Shown: positions 1-10,575 of the stretch, piece after piece
How the letters are laid out: each line of letters opens with the position of its first letter
Numbering within the stretch: the first letter of the stretch is position 1
Assembly (NCBI GenBank): GCA_004151065.3
Contig: NWUY0300020328.1
Span: forward strand, 21,859-56,933
DNA from: Larix sibirica
Taxonomy: Eukaryota; Streptophyta; Pinopsida; Pinales; Pinaceae
Length of the DNA: 35,075 nt
Direction of reading: 5' to 3'
The notes under the pieces: generated by a model
Seen by the model: only the letters and a program-made list of their open reading frames with translations
Databases searched by the model: none
Told to the model about the DNA's origin: nothing
Translations under genes and position numbers: made by a program

Positions 1-872
1 ACAAGGGCTTGTGTAGGTTGCTTGTAAGGGCTTAGTCCCATATAGTAATGTTGGCCTACCTTATCCTTCCATATAAATAGAGGAAGGAGAGAGTCTTTTT
101 ATAGACAAATCATCACATCATCATTTGTATACTTCTCTTTGTACATGTCTTCTAGGAGAGATTTGCTAAGGTTTCCTCTCAAACCCTAGGAGAAGCTAAT
201 GGAAAATAATGGGAATGTCTTGGTTGGAGTTTGCTCATGCGATGAAGGTTTTCTCTTGTGGAAGAGATGTTGGTGATGATCTTGGCTTTGGCTCTCTTGG
301 ATGCTTTCTTGTACTTGTTTATCTTGGCCTTCTTGTGTATCATCGAGCCTCTTGGAATTATTGGATTAGTGTTTTACCCTTGGAGATTGGAGATCAGTGT
401 TTTGAGAGAAAATCCTAATGTGGATTTGTGAAGAAGATGAAGAGGAGGTGGACATCTTGACTTGGAGACAATGTTAGAGAGATTTTTTCATCCTGATCTT
501 TTTGGTTGAGCGAGGGTTTGATGATATACCTTATCTAGATCTTTTTGGGTGGTTGGTTTTTTGTACTAGCCTTGAAGGAAGGTTATGATATGTATTTGTA
601 CTTCATCTTGAGCTTATATATGAAGTTTCCTATTGTCCATATGTTGTGCCATTTGTACTTTTGCCTTGGTTTGGTATCTTCTCTCCTTGAATTGCCATGA
701 AGTATGGGGCTGTTAAAAGTGAATTATTGTGATCTTTCCTCTTCTGTTTTACCCTTCAATTTAAAGCCATTCCTGAAGGCTAAATATTCTAGGGCTAAGA
801 TTCGAGAAACCTTCTATGAAGAAGGTGATATTTCAATTTCACATCAATTGCTCGATGGCATAAATTTCAACA
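1..872 (+). mobile_element. 5' LTR of Ty1/copia element 1, left end cut by the window
   Basis: This stretch ends in CA at 871-872, directly before a copia-type primer binding site, so it reads as the 5' LTR of a plus-strand element. A TATA-like box lies at 72-79, as expected for an LTR promoter. Its last part (about 680-872) is matched by a diverged direct copy at 3463-3604, including CCTTGAATTG, GAAGTGAATTA-like and CGAGAAACCTTC blocks. The TG start of the LTR is not seen and probably lies left of the window. The short ATG frames inside it (209-418, 704-913) are taken as chance. The element is old, because its internal region is full of stops. Confidence 0.72.
72..79 (+). promoter_or_regulatory. 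TATA-like box of the copia 1 LTR
   Basis: TATAAATA stands in a purine-rich context (AGAGGAAGGAGAGAG follows) near the start of the presumed LTR. Its position relative to the PBS, about 800 bp upstream, fits a U3 promoter. No transcript evidence is available. Confidence 0.45.
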
Positions 873-884
873 TGGTATCAGAGC
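873..884 (+). other. Primer binding site, initiator Met tRNA type
   Basis: TGGTATCAGAGC is the standard plant copia primer binding site, complementary to the 3' end of initiator methionine tRNA. It follows the LTR-terminal CA without a spacer. It fixes the element as Ty1/copia and the orientation as plus. Confidence 0.85.
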
Positions 885-1531
885 TTGTTTGGATCGAGAT
901 CGTTCTTGGGTAAGAGGGAGTTTGTATTTTGGTTGGAGATTACCTAGGATCGGTACTTGACCTAGTTAAGATCATTGGGTGGGAGACCCTAGATTGCTTT
1001 GGAGAAGCACTTGGATTCAAAAAATGGGTTTATTTTCTTCATTCATTGATGATTTGTACTTGAGATGAGCACTTGTACTTATGATATGTGTTGACTAGTT
1101 TCCCTCGTGATGAGAAAATTTGGATTTATTACATTGATGCTTATTATCGATGTATTTTTCAATTGGTGTGATGTCTAGGATGACTTGTGATAGGTGGTTA
1201 ATTGTGTGCTAGTCTTTAACAAGTACAGGCGATAGATCTATGTGATTATTGATTGGCATGGTTTCTTTATTTATTTATTTTAGCGAGTGAGATACTCAGG
1301 AGGACTAGGGATAGGTGGCTGATTTGTTCTAGTTGACGCTCGTTTGTGTTTTCACCTATGATAGGTGGAGGATTCTCTTCATATTGTAAACTTTGTAGGA
1401 TCGATATAACTTTGGTCTATTGTTTATGTTCTAACGTTGTCTCTAATGTTGGTTGATATGTGCATAGTGGAGCCTTGAGACATATGACATATGATAGACC
1501 AATGTTCAAATTATTTTAGGAGTAAGGAGAC
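885..1531 (+). mobile_element. Decayed leader and gag region of copia 1
   Basis: This is the position where leader and gag of the element should lie, between the PBS and the protease remnant. I could not trace a gag domain or a zinc knuckle in any frame. The stretch is short for a copia gag (usually well over 700 bp), so a deletion is likely as well as point decay. Confidence 0.4.
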
Positions 1532-1910
1532 ATGATCTTGGAGCTTGGCAATGATGCCACTTATCTTGTGAGAGAAGTCGACTCCACAATATTGCAGATG
1601 CCCCTCAAGTGAGGTTCTTGAGTTAGAGTCTGTTTAATTTGTTCTTGGTTTGAAGAAGCATCTTCTTTTAGTGCCCGTTATGACAAATGTACAATAGATA
1701 ATTTCTATTGAGGGACAATAGTGCACCATCATTGATTATAGTCTAGCAAGTGGGAAGACTTTGGCTAGAGGGGTGAGAGAGTTTGACCTTTATAGGTTAC
1801 TTATTGATCTAGTGACATTCTTACATTCTGAGCCTTCTAGTTCTCAGGAGCACATGGATGTTGAGATGACACAGAGTCATGTTCGACATCGATTTGAGAT
1901 GTTGTGCTAA
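1532..1910 (+). pseudogene. Copia 1 protease-region remnant
   Basis: Reading from 1532 gives LELGNDATYLV, then VDSTILQMP, which matches the conserved copia pol block that follows the aspartic protease active site (LELGDDATYPV type). After a +1 frame change at about 1612 the frame from 1614 reads VLELESV-stop-FVLGLKKHLL and later LASGKTLARGVRE, DLYRLLID, the usual sequence leading to the GAG-pre-integrase domain. The two frames hold stops at 1610 and after 1614, so no protein can be made. The run ends at a TAA at 1908-1910, and pre-integrase does not follow. Family assignment is firm from motif order; the function is lost. Confidence 0.8.
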
Positions 1911-1928
1911 CATCTTTTTTTGATGGAT

Positions 1929-2255
1929 ATATCATATAGTGATACATCTATAACTTATAGGATTGCGATTCCAACAGAGTGAGTGTTTGTGGTGAGAAGA
2001 GATCTGATAATTGATTTAGATGTGAGATCTCCTAGTTCACAATATTCTCCTTTAGTGGTTGAGGAGAATGTATATATCATTCTTCTTGAGGTTGATTCAG
2101 AGACTAGAGATCGGTTGGATTCAAAGATTCAAGATTTGTTGGATGTAGAGGGAGTTGAGTTGAGATTGAGTATGGACATGCCCTCACCTATTCCAAATTG
2201 CAAGAGGTTGAGATGGGCCACATACATTACAACATCCATGGAAAGACACCACTGA
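1929..2255 (+). pseudogene. Copia 1 integrase tail and linker remnant
   Basis: The frame through 1938 reads SDTSITYRIAIP, then a stop at 1980-1982, then VVRRDL and an acidic Ser/Pro-rich linker ending in SPIPNCKRLRWA. This corresponds to the copia block 'GYSDTSKAYRIY..R.VSRDV' and the linker with a '..RRPRW' motif between integrase and reverse transcriptase. About 90 codons are open after the internal stop. The whole GAG-pre-integrase and integrase catalytic core, about 1 kb in intact relatives, is missing between 1910 and 1929, so the protease remnant is joined almost directly to the integrase tail. Confidence 0.72.
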
Positions 2256-3462
2256 GCCATGTTGTGATCCAGGTGTTTACACTGATTATATTTCATATAG
2301 ATGTAAGATCTTTCATTGGGCATGACTCTTCGTTGATTGGGGAGATTGTGTACCTGCCAAGAGATATGCTAGTCATATAGCATTGGTTTCTTCCATTTGT
2401 GAGACTTCCAATTGTATAGAGGATGAGAGGCATGATGATGAGATTGACTTCACCCGTGAGCCTTGTAGTTGTTCATTAGTGGAGAGGTGCCATGTCTTGA
2501 TGGGTATGTTGTTGAGATTGATTCTCGAGAAGCAATTGATGGGAGTATTATAGAGTATAGAGGTAGGGATTTTGGATTCTCTTAGATAGAGGTAGTTTCA
2601 CTTGAAATTACTACACCACGATGTTTGTTGGGATGAGGGAGTTGACCTAGTTCAAGTTGGTTTAGTTGCTAGAGGATTTGGGGTACATGAGGTAGTTTCT
2701 TGAGTGGATAGGTTGATGATGATCTTGTAGGGATTTTTACCTTTGCCATGAGCTTTGAATTCCAAGATCAAGGAGTTGGCTTGTATGGAGCTCTATCTTT
2801 GTGAACTTGATTGATATGATTCACTTGTCTTGATCACACATAGTGATATGCCTCTCTTTTTAGGTCATCCTATGGAGCTTTTGATGTGGTTTCCTTTGAT
2901 GTTGAGTATGATAGAGTTTGGACGTTAGTTCTTTTCTCTAGGTGGTCTTTATTCATTGCATGATCGAGATGTTGTAAACGCATTGTTGACAATGTGTTGT
3001 AGATGACAGTGGTTGAATATAGGATTGCAACCATAATTGATTTGTTAAGAATAGAGTTGGTGGAGATGCATAGGAAGTCAACATGTGTTTGTGTATAAAC
3101 ATTTTCCACCTCTAGAGGGAATGCTAGACATTTGAGTGACTTTGAAAGTGTTTACACCACGTTTAGGGGTGCTCCATGAGATTTGGGGAACATGGTTTAT
3201 GACCAACTATTGCATGGTTTGAGATGGATTATTAGCATGAGAGAGTGTCCATGATGGCTATGCAGAATTGATATAGCTTCATGAGTAGTTGCTTGACTTC
3301 ATGATGGTTCTAGTTGGCTTTCTTTTGTTGAGCGAAGTGGTTTTGGTAGTTTGGTCGATGCCCTGCATTAAGGCCTTGTGGATGGGGAAATTACATAGAG
3401 GGTGCCCTTGAAAGCATGTGGAGCATTTTGCACATGAAGGAGGGTTCCAACCCTTAATTAAT
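2256..3462 (+). mobile_element. Copia 1 linker to RT remnants and decayed 3' internal region
   Basis: From about 2359 one frame reads KRYASHIALVSSI followed by an acidic stretch, like the copia segment just before reverse transcriptase ('RF.SYVALMS.I'). Near 2665-2700 a short LVARGFGVHE resembles the RT block 'RLVARGF.Q.EG'. The rest, to the 3' LTR remnant, should be RT and RNase H but I could not align it with confidence. A purine run GAAGGAGGG at 3436-3444 lies at the place of a polypurine tract, about 20 bases before the LTR-homologous DNA. Many frames are broken. Confidence 0.5.
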
Positions 3463-3604
3463 GTGTGGTACCTTGAATTGTCATGAAGTTTGGCGCTGCT
3501 AGAAGTGAATTAATGAAAATTCTATGGCCAAGATACGAGAAACCTTCCTAGGAAGAATGCATAATGCTTGTTTTGTATTAATTGTAGGAGTGCATGAAAT
3601 TTCC
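3463..3604 (+). mobile_element. Truncated 3' LTR of copia 1
   Basis: This segment is a diverged direct copy of the last part of the 5' LTR (about 680-872). Shared blocks include CCTTGAATTG(C/T)CATGAAGT, GAAGTGAATTA-like sequence and CGAGAAACCTTC, with a gap of about 50 bases in the middle relative to the 5' copy. Only the terminal part of the LTR is present; the U3 promoter part is missing. The divergence shows that the insertion is old. Confidence 0.62.
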
Positions 3605-4923
3605 AAATAGTCATATTGAAACTTGTCGCATGAAGATGCAAAGTTATATGTTTGATGTTTCTTAGACATGAAGAGGTGTGTATCATGACAATGCAGGATG
3701 CTTGATTACCTTAGTTACAATTCATTGCATGCGATCTTGGAGCACAAGAACTCTTAAAATATACAATGGAGGATATTCTCAAGTTTTGTTTTTAGTTGTT
3801 GGCTAAAATTGATCCTAAGTCTATAATATAGGTTAGTTGATAATTATGGCTCCTTTAATGATTTGCTAACTTGAATGTTTTTAAGTGATATGTTCTAATT
3901 GAGTGTTACCACTCAAACAACCCCCTTAACATAAACTAGCACTTTTAATTTTTAGCCTTACCTTTACATGAAGTAACACATTTTTAACCTTTCCTTGAAA
4001 TAAAACATCAAAATAACAACTGTAGAATATTTTTGAGTTTTTAAAGTAACTTTTTTGATGTGAAGGCCTCACATGGGTCAAGTCCCATTCCGCTAGGGCC
4101 CTAGGAAAACCTATCGTAGTTGTTTCTTTCTAGAAGAGCCACATGGTACAAAAGTATATTTAGTGAAAGGATTGTTGTCTCTCATCCAAAACCCATCATT
4201 AGTGCTCCAAGTTGCTATCACCTTCATATTGATGTTAAAGGTAGATATCACCTAAACAATTGTGCATCTTGAGCATCCCTTGCCTAAAGACTTGCCTGAT
4301 AGGAGTCAAATCAATAATGCACATAAAACATGGTTTTTTTGAAACTCTATAAAATTACAATTGTTTTTTAAAAGATCTTATTTTTTTGTTATACACTTGG
4401 GATCTATTCTTATGCCTAGAAAACATGTCTTCTGGAACAAAATTTGATATCTCTTTGTGCCATACGGGTAAAGATTGTTTGGCTTACAAATTGAATATTT
4501 TATTCCATATATTTCGTGGCCAACCAACAAATTCCTTCCTTGTGATGCAATATCTTAATTTCTTCTAGACTTAAGAAAATGTTATAACTTTGTCCACTGT
4601 TTACTTTGATATTGAAAATGGTAAATGACATAAATTTTTTTCTATGAAAGAAACAATTTATTAACTCTGCTTCACTTGTCTTGTTGTCTCTCAAAGGAGA
4701 GCCACTAGAAAACATATATGGTGAGCTAACTTCCCTACTAGATATGACTGTATGAGAATTAGTCTTTTGTGCTTCATTTTGTCTTCTCACAGTGGCACAC
4801 ATGTTTTGTGTGGGACATTTGATTTTGTCTTCAAAATTATTCTACATGTAACGCATTTGTCTTATTGTGGTTTGTGCTTGTTATGTGAGTTTGTCTTGTC
4901 TTTGTGCTAGCATTCCCCTCTGA
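3605..4923. other. Unassigned AT-rich DNA
   Basis: No gene, RNA or clear element was found. The ATG frames at 4386-4568 and 4500-4802 overlap on opposite strands and show no recognisable motif. Confidence 0.5.
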
Positions 4924-5560
4924 CAATTTCAAATCTCCAAATTGTCTTGAAACTCGTTGGGACATGAACATACCTTATTCTAACCACCACTTGTTTCGTG
5001 ACTATTGGTTTTTATTGACGTTACTTATTGGGCTCTTTTTTGTCAAAAGCATTGTTGGGGAAGGAGTTTTAATTGTATGTTGGTATTTATGTGTTGAGTT
5101 TGTTGTTGGTGCCACCATACTCTAGAGAATAGTCCATCTATTGATACTTATGTTTCTCAACGAAACATCACATGGAATATGGATTTGTAATGTATCCTAT
5201 AGCTTTTCCTTTTCATTGTTAAATCATACTAACTTCTAGAAACTCCAAATCATACAATTCCAATCTCCAAATTGTCTTGAAATTCGTTGGGACATCAACC
5301 TTTTTATTGTATACTGACCACCACTTGTATAGTAACTATTGGTTTTTGTTAACAGTACTTATTGAGCTCTTTTTGGTCAAAAGCACTCTTGGGGAAAGAG
5401 TTTTAATTGTATGTTGGTATTTATGTGTTTGAATTTGTTGTTGGTGCCACCGTTCTTTAGATAATAGTCCATTTCTCAATGAAATATCACATGGAATATG
5501 TATTTGGAATGTATCATATAACTTTTCCTTTTCATGGTTAAATCTTATTAACTTATAGAT
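4924..5560. repeat. Diverged tandem duplication, unit about 330 bp
   Basis: Copy 1 (about 4924-5253) and copy 2 (about 5254-5560) share blocks in the same order: CTCCAAATTGTCTTGA (4935 and 5265), GTTTTAATTGTATGTTGG, TTTGTTGTTGGTGCCACC, and AACATCACATGGAATATG-like sequence. The offset is 330 bp. The copies differ by many substitutions and small indels, so this is a real old duplication and not an assembly artefact. The frame at 4904-5125 lies in copy 1 and is not conserved in copy 2. Confidence 0.85.
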
Positions 5561-5966
5561 TAGAAACTTAAAACAATTAATCTACCCTTTTATAATTATC
5601 TTGGTTAATTTTTTTTCTCACTAGCCTTTGTGCATTTCGTTGTCATTGGACAATCTTGCTTTGGTTCGCCGTAGGAGAACAAGGTACATAGAAGGTGCAA
5701 TGTAATAATACTTAAACAAAGAAAGTCAGAGAAAACATAGAAAACCAATTAATTTACCCTTCATCGTACTAACTTCTAGATTAGAAACTTAAAATAATTA
5801 ATTTACCCTTTTATAATTATCTTGGTTAATTTTTTTCTCACTAGCCTTTCTGCATTTCTTTGTCATTGGACAATCTTGCTTTGGTTAGCTGTAGGAGAAC
5901 AAGGTACATAGAAGGTGCAATGTAATAATACTTAAGCCAAGAAAATCAGAGAAAACATAGAAAACC
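5545..5966. repeat. Diverged tandem duplication, unit about 221 bp
   Basis: GATTAGAAACTTAAAA at 5558 recurs at 5779. The following blocks TTATAATTATCTTGGTTAA, GGACAATCTTGCTTTGGTT and GGTACATAGAAGGTGCAAT recur in order with an offset of 221 bp. A few percent of bases differ. It abuts the 330 bp duplication, and the junction motif CTAACTTCTAGA is also found at the end of copy 1 of that pair, so the two events share a border. Confidence 0.85.
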
Positions 5967-6344
5967 ACAAGAGAGATTAGATAGAACCAGAGAAGGTCTT
6001 TTGTATGTTCACTTGCCTCTTAATGAGGGTGAACCTTAGGATCCTCTCTTCAATAAAGAGGGCCATTTTTCATTATGTCACTACCAACTATCTAATGGGC
6101 CTTGTGGCTTGTACATTAATAAAGTAGGGGGGTTAGGTAGGACCCTAAGATGCAAGGGGAATATATATTAATCATTTTGTTAATGATTGCAACATTACTC
6201 ATTAATAGTAACCCAAGTTAGTCAGATGATTTAACCATCTAACGTCTAACATAAAAATAAAGAGTGCATTATGGGTGGTCACATGTTCAACATATAATGT
6301 AACAATTAATAGTGGCTCCTTTAATGATACTAACTGAATATTTT
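5967..6344. other. Unassigned AT-rich DNA
   Basis: No coding, RNA or element signal was recognised. The minus frame at 6202-6405 has no family motif. Confidence 0.45.
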
Positions 6345-6770
6345 GGATTGTTACTACTCTAGCGAGATGTCTGTTAATCACTTGATAAGGTATAATACAA
6401 GCCATATAATGCGGAAAATACTTTGCTTAGCCTACAAACTCATTAGAAGTAAATTCACATTTTGTTTCAATTATACTTCTTATCTTTTATAACCATAATA
6501 ATTTGTGAAATTGAGTCCCTTTAAGTCGGAAATAGTTTATTTTTTAAGTCAATTTGTATGTAGTGTTAGCATTCTAACAAGGTGTGTGTTAATGACTTTG
6601 GAAATTATAATACAAGCCATAGAAGGCAAAAAATACTTTGCTTGGAGTGTTTAGCCTACAAGCTCATCAGAAGTAAATACACATTTTGTTTCAATAAGAT
6701 ATCTTTTTATATCTTTAAGACCCATAATAAGTTTTGAAATTTAGTCACTTAGGTATTTAATTTATAAATA
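6345..6770. repeat. Diverged tandem duplication, unit about 215 bp
   Basis: TATAATACAAGCCATA at 6391 recurs at 6606, and ATACTTTGCTT, TTAGCCTACAA, CAGAAGTAAAT-like and CACATTTTGTTTCAAT follow in the same order. The offset is 215 bp with several indels, so the duplication is old. No coding content was recognised. Confidence 0.78.
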
Positions 6771-7228
6771 CTTTACATTTTCAGTAATTTTGTTGATGAA
6801 GCAAGTATTAAATTTTTATTTCATAACTACATTTGAAAGAACAATAAACTATAAATATAAACATTTTGAACAACACGGATTAATGAAATTGTTTCGATTA
6901 GTGATTTTGTAATATTTGGAACTCTAGTTCTATATGGATTTAAATGAGCTTCCACCACATTATGGCAGTTAACGTTTGCAGAATTGGTTCCATGTGGAAC
7001 TTAATAACGTTTTCAGTATCATTTTAATTGTTGAAAATTTAAAGAAAGTGGTAGTTAATGTGGTTATTAATTTTTGATTCACAATAATTTGTTGATTTGA
7101 GTATACTTGCGTTGTTTATTTTTTATAATTTATCTGATGCTATTATATTTTTGGCAGATTTGATTTGATTCGATAATCAAAGTTGTCCAATCTTGACTCG
7201 ATGTGCATATAAATGATGTTGAGAGTAA
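6771..7228. other. Unassigned AT-rich DNA upstream of the exon-like block
   Basis: No gene was recognised. A splice-acceptor-like TATTTTTGGCAG ends at 7157, but the frame that continues into the exon-like block is closed by a stop at 7226-7228, so a link is unproven. Confidence 0.4.
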
Positions 7229-7755
7229 GGTGAAACACCACATCCTTGGTTATTAATACATGAATGGGGCATCCAAGGTGTTCATTTTGAGGGCACACTT
7301 CTTTACAAGCTTCAATATATCATATGCCAAAGCTCATCACAAACACAGAGTATGCGTGGCGACTCATTAACAATAACCGTAGCATCTCCACCAACGGATG
7401 CCAATCATTCACACTCGTTTGACAGGTACTACTTTAAGTATTTTATTCGCATTTTTTGGAATTAGTTCTTTGCATAAAAAGCTAACGACACAATGTTTAC
7501 GCCATAATTTTTTTGTTTCAGTGNCAATATATCATATGCCAAAGCTCATCACAAACACGGAGTATGCGTTGCGACTCATTAACAATAATCGTAGCATCTC
7601 CACCAACGCATGCCAATCATTCACACTCGTTTGACAGGTACTACTTTATGTATTTTATTCGCATTTTTTGGAATTATTTCTTTGCATAAAAAGCTAATGA
7701 TACAATGTTTACGCCATAATTTTTTTGTTTCAGTGAAATAAATTGTTGCAAGATG
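7229..7755 (+). pseudogene. Exon-intron-exon-like fragment of an unidentified gene, duplicated around an N
   Basis: One frame is open from 7229 to 7425 and reads ETPHPWLLIHEWGIQG, EGTLLYKLQYIICQ and SLTITVASPPTDANHSHSFD. It ends at CAG|GTACTA (donor at 7426). A 96-base AT-rich intron-like stretch follows and ends in TTTTTTTGTTTCAG at 7521. In the second copy the same donor is at 7638 and the acceptor ends at 7733; joining the exons there gives a short tail, SEINCCKMM, and then a stop. I do not recognise the protein, and no start exon was found. The second copy carries several amino-acid changes (for example RGDS to RCDS). It may be the end of a host gene or of a retained fragment. Confidence 0.4.
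7313..7735. repeat. 211 bp direct duplication separated by the single N at 7524
   Basis: Bases 7313-7523 and 7525-7735 are the same sequence with about eight substitutions, and the N lies exactly between them. The left copy starts inside continuous sequence, and the right copy runs on into continuous sequence. That is the pattern of two contigs whose overlapping ends were not merged. A true tandem duplication is possible but would have to end at the gap by chance. Confidence 0.9.
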
Positions 7756-8000
7756 ATGTAATTAAGATGATGTGAAGAATGTTTTGCATAGTATTTTATT
7801 TTTTAGGATGTATTTTGAAATTCATGTATGCTAATGTTATATGTTAGACTTATAAGAGGATGTCTTAATAACATAAGAAACATAGAGGAGCTGTATTGCA
7901 TCTTGTTTCAAATAATCATGAATATCTTGCCTTGAACATATTGCACACTTTTTAAAATAGGTGATAATTATCGATTGCTTAATCATTTTTTGTTTGTCAA
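7756..8000. other. Unassigned AT-rich DNA
   Basis: Nothing was recognised beyond a possible 3' flank of the exon-like block. Confidence 0.35.
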
Positions 8001-8144
8001 TCTTTTTTTTTTTCCTCTCTTTTTTTTTCCAAAGAAATTGTTACTTGTATTTTCAAGATAGAAAAATAAATACATTCTCAAAAAATTCAGCCATAGAGAA
8101 TATCCCTTCAGGATCTGGATCTAGATCTAGACCTAGATCGAGAT
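8001..8144. repeat. Low-complexity tract: T-rich run and GATCTA hexamer run
   Basis: A T-rich run broken by CCTCTC covers about 8003-8030. At 8111-8144 the hexamer GGATCT/AGATCT is repeated with small changes and would encode Gly-Ser-Arg repeats in the frame 7961-8200. The simple-sequence origin makes that frame unlikely to be a gene. Confidence 0.7.
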
Positions 8145-9353
8145 TACAAAGTTCATCATTCTATCATTTATTTGTGTTTTATTTTGTAGAGTGTCCTTGA
8201 GTTTACAATCAAACTTAAATATTTCGAGTTAGGACAAATTGTTTTATAGGTCATCTAATATTCTATGATTAATATTGTCATTAAAATCTGACTACCCTTA
8301 GCTTAGAAATGGATAAAGGTCGATACATGGTTTTTTTTATAGTATGGAATCACAACTATTGAGGGCAGAAAATTTGGCTTTGTCTTTGTTGTGACTATGA
8401 AGATATATGTTCTTGAAATTTTATGCCATAGATGGGTGAACATCTCACAACCAATTAAATTTGTTAAATCTTTTAATATCTAAATAATGTTTGATTAAAC
8501 TAAAACACACATTCTTATTAATAAACACAACATATTAAAAGGAATGTTTCTAGGTAAAATAGGCATGTTGGATGATGAATATATTGGGTAAAGATTTAGA
8601 CTCGAAAATTGATGACAAGAAATATGCTTTGTATCGAGCAAGATGGTATTCTTCGAGTTGGATTATAGAACTAATTATTATTATAGAAGAATTTCATGTC
8701 GAGTCACTCTATGGATGTAACACATTTTTATATATGTTTTATTGTTAGAATTAAATATTGTATCCACAAACATAGAAGTAAAACTAGTGCATCGAATTGA
8801 CCACCAGTATGACTTGAATTGTGAAAATGACTTTTAATGTGAGATTTAACATAATCAATATTTGTTACAACCTTAAGTAATTCATCACTTTCATAATTTA
8901 TAAAGTATTCTCAAGGGTAGTCAACATTAATTCTATATTTCTATAGACAAACATGATCCTTGGGTATTCCTTAGGGTCATTTCATCTTTACGACGGATAT
9001 TCAAAGCAATTTCACATATAGATTAATTTTTATGCATATTCAATTATTCCTCTAATTCATTTTCTTCTCAACGTATTCGATGTACACCACTTATAAATGC
9101 TATATTCTTTCTGTAATAATAAACCCTTTTTTCTTCATATTCATTGACACGCGTTGTATCCTCTCTTTGGATGTAGTCATTACGCGAGTTAATTGTTTCA
9201 AATAATAGTGATTTTGTGAACAATTATTATGCATAACTCCCTAACTTGTCATAATCATGATTGCTGAAACGAACTATTATGATAGTTACTATATTTCTTG
9301 ACGAAATATTTTGTCAATAATTTTTAGAATAAAATGATATGAAAACTATTTTC
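8145..9353. other. Unassigned AT-rich DNA
   Basis: No coding frame with family motifs, no RNA gene and no repeat border was recognised on either strand. Confidence 0.45.
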
Positions 9354-9417
9354 ACTAGGGTTGCCATTTTTGGCCACGATATAGTACTAGGACTTCCATT
9401 TTTGGCCACGCTATACT
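9354..9417. repeat. 32 bp tandem duplication
   Basis: Two adjacent 32-base units start with ACTAGG and share CCATTTTTGGCCACG. They differ at five positions. The unit ends flush with the next unit start, so the period is exactly 32. Confidence 0.9.
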
Positions 9418-10575
9418 ACTTTTTGATCTATTCTTATGTGGCAGGTATATATTGTACTTGGACGCCCCAATTCAACATTGTTTGACCATTGGGTTGATTT
9501 TTACTGGATGTTATGCTCCTATTAGAAGAGACGATCAAAAGTCATGAGTTAATTTTGTCTTGGATGATAATCGACGTTAATAGTCTTATCTATTAGAAGA
9601 AATTATGACCTGATAAACCTAAATTTCACCTTACATGGAAGAGACATTTAGAAGAGGCATCGTTCAGGTATGGTGTGGATTATAAGCAATGCTAATTTTC
9701 TCATCAATTTGATGATGTTTGATTTGCATCAATGGTTGTTGGATGATGATCCCATTCTTGTTGGTTTTGGAAAGGGGTTGTTTATGTTGAGCACATCTCA
9801 TCTTTAAGAAGAAAGATTGTAAGGTGTATGTCTAGTTTTAATTGATAGAGTTTTTCATAACCTTAGGAATAATAACCTTCCATATATATGATATTTCATA
9901 GAAGTGAGAATAGCCATGTTCTTATCCATGGAGAAGAGGAATCAATTTAGTTTAGTTTTTTTTAAACAAGCTATATTAAACCATCAATGTACTACCATTC
10001 GCTAGTTTTATGCTAGCTTTATATATTTATCTATCCAGAAACATCAAATGTCCTCAAAATAGAAGTTTATGCTTTGGTTTATTTAGAGTATAGACAACTA
10101 CAAAGAATGTAGAGTAGAGAAAATAGTACCCAATATATTAATATTTCCAATACCATATAGTAGGCTATCTGGAGAGATGTGGTATCATCTCTCTTACAAT
10201 TGAATAATCTCTCAGATAGAGTATTGATAATAGTATGGATACATTATTAATATTGCATTTGATATGCCCTTGCGGTTTAACCACCTAACATCATCATTAA
10301 ATTTATTAGTTTCATGTATTCGCCGCATTCCACATTGGTACATTTAAGTACCCTAACATAAAATGTTCACTTAAAAATACATGCTAATAGTACACTTACA
10401 AATATTTAAAGCTCATGCTTGTTCTGCTCCTCTAATGTACCCTTTAAATCCAAACAATTTGGATAAGCACTCAACATCTTTATGGTTTTGTTTCATAAAT
10501 GACCAAGACTCCAAAATATATATTTATTTAATGCAAAAGATTGATGACTATGATCTTCACCTTGACTTAGCTGAG
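9418..10575. other. Unassigned AT-rich DNA
   Basis: No gene was recognised. The frame at 10381-10590 is short, crosses the start of the duplicated block and has no family motif. Confidence 0.45.

Noticed and set aside
4924-6770. CRISPR-like or satellite array
   Set aside because: Each unit occurs only twice, units are long and unrelated to each other, and the setting is a plant genome.
7398-7634. A 78-codon frame crossing the N
   Set aside because: It reads through an intron-like stretch and an undetermined base; it is not a real gene.
8111-8144. A Ser-Arg-rich protein segment
   Set aside because: It is produced by a short GATCTA hexamer run.
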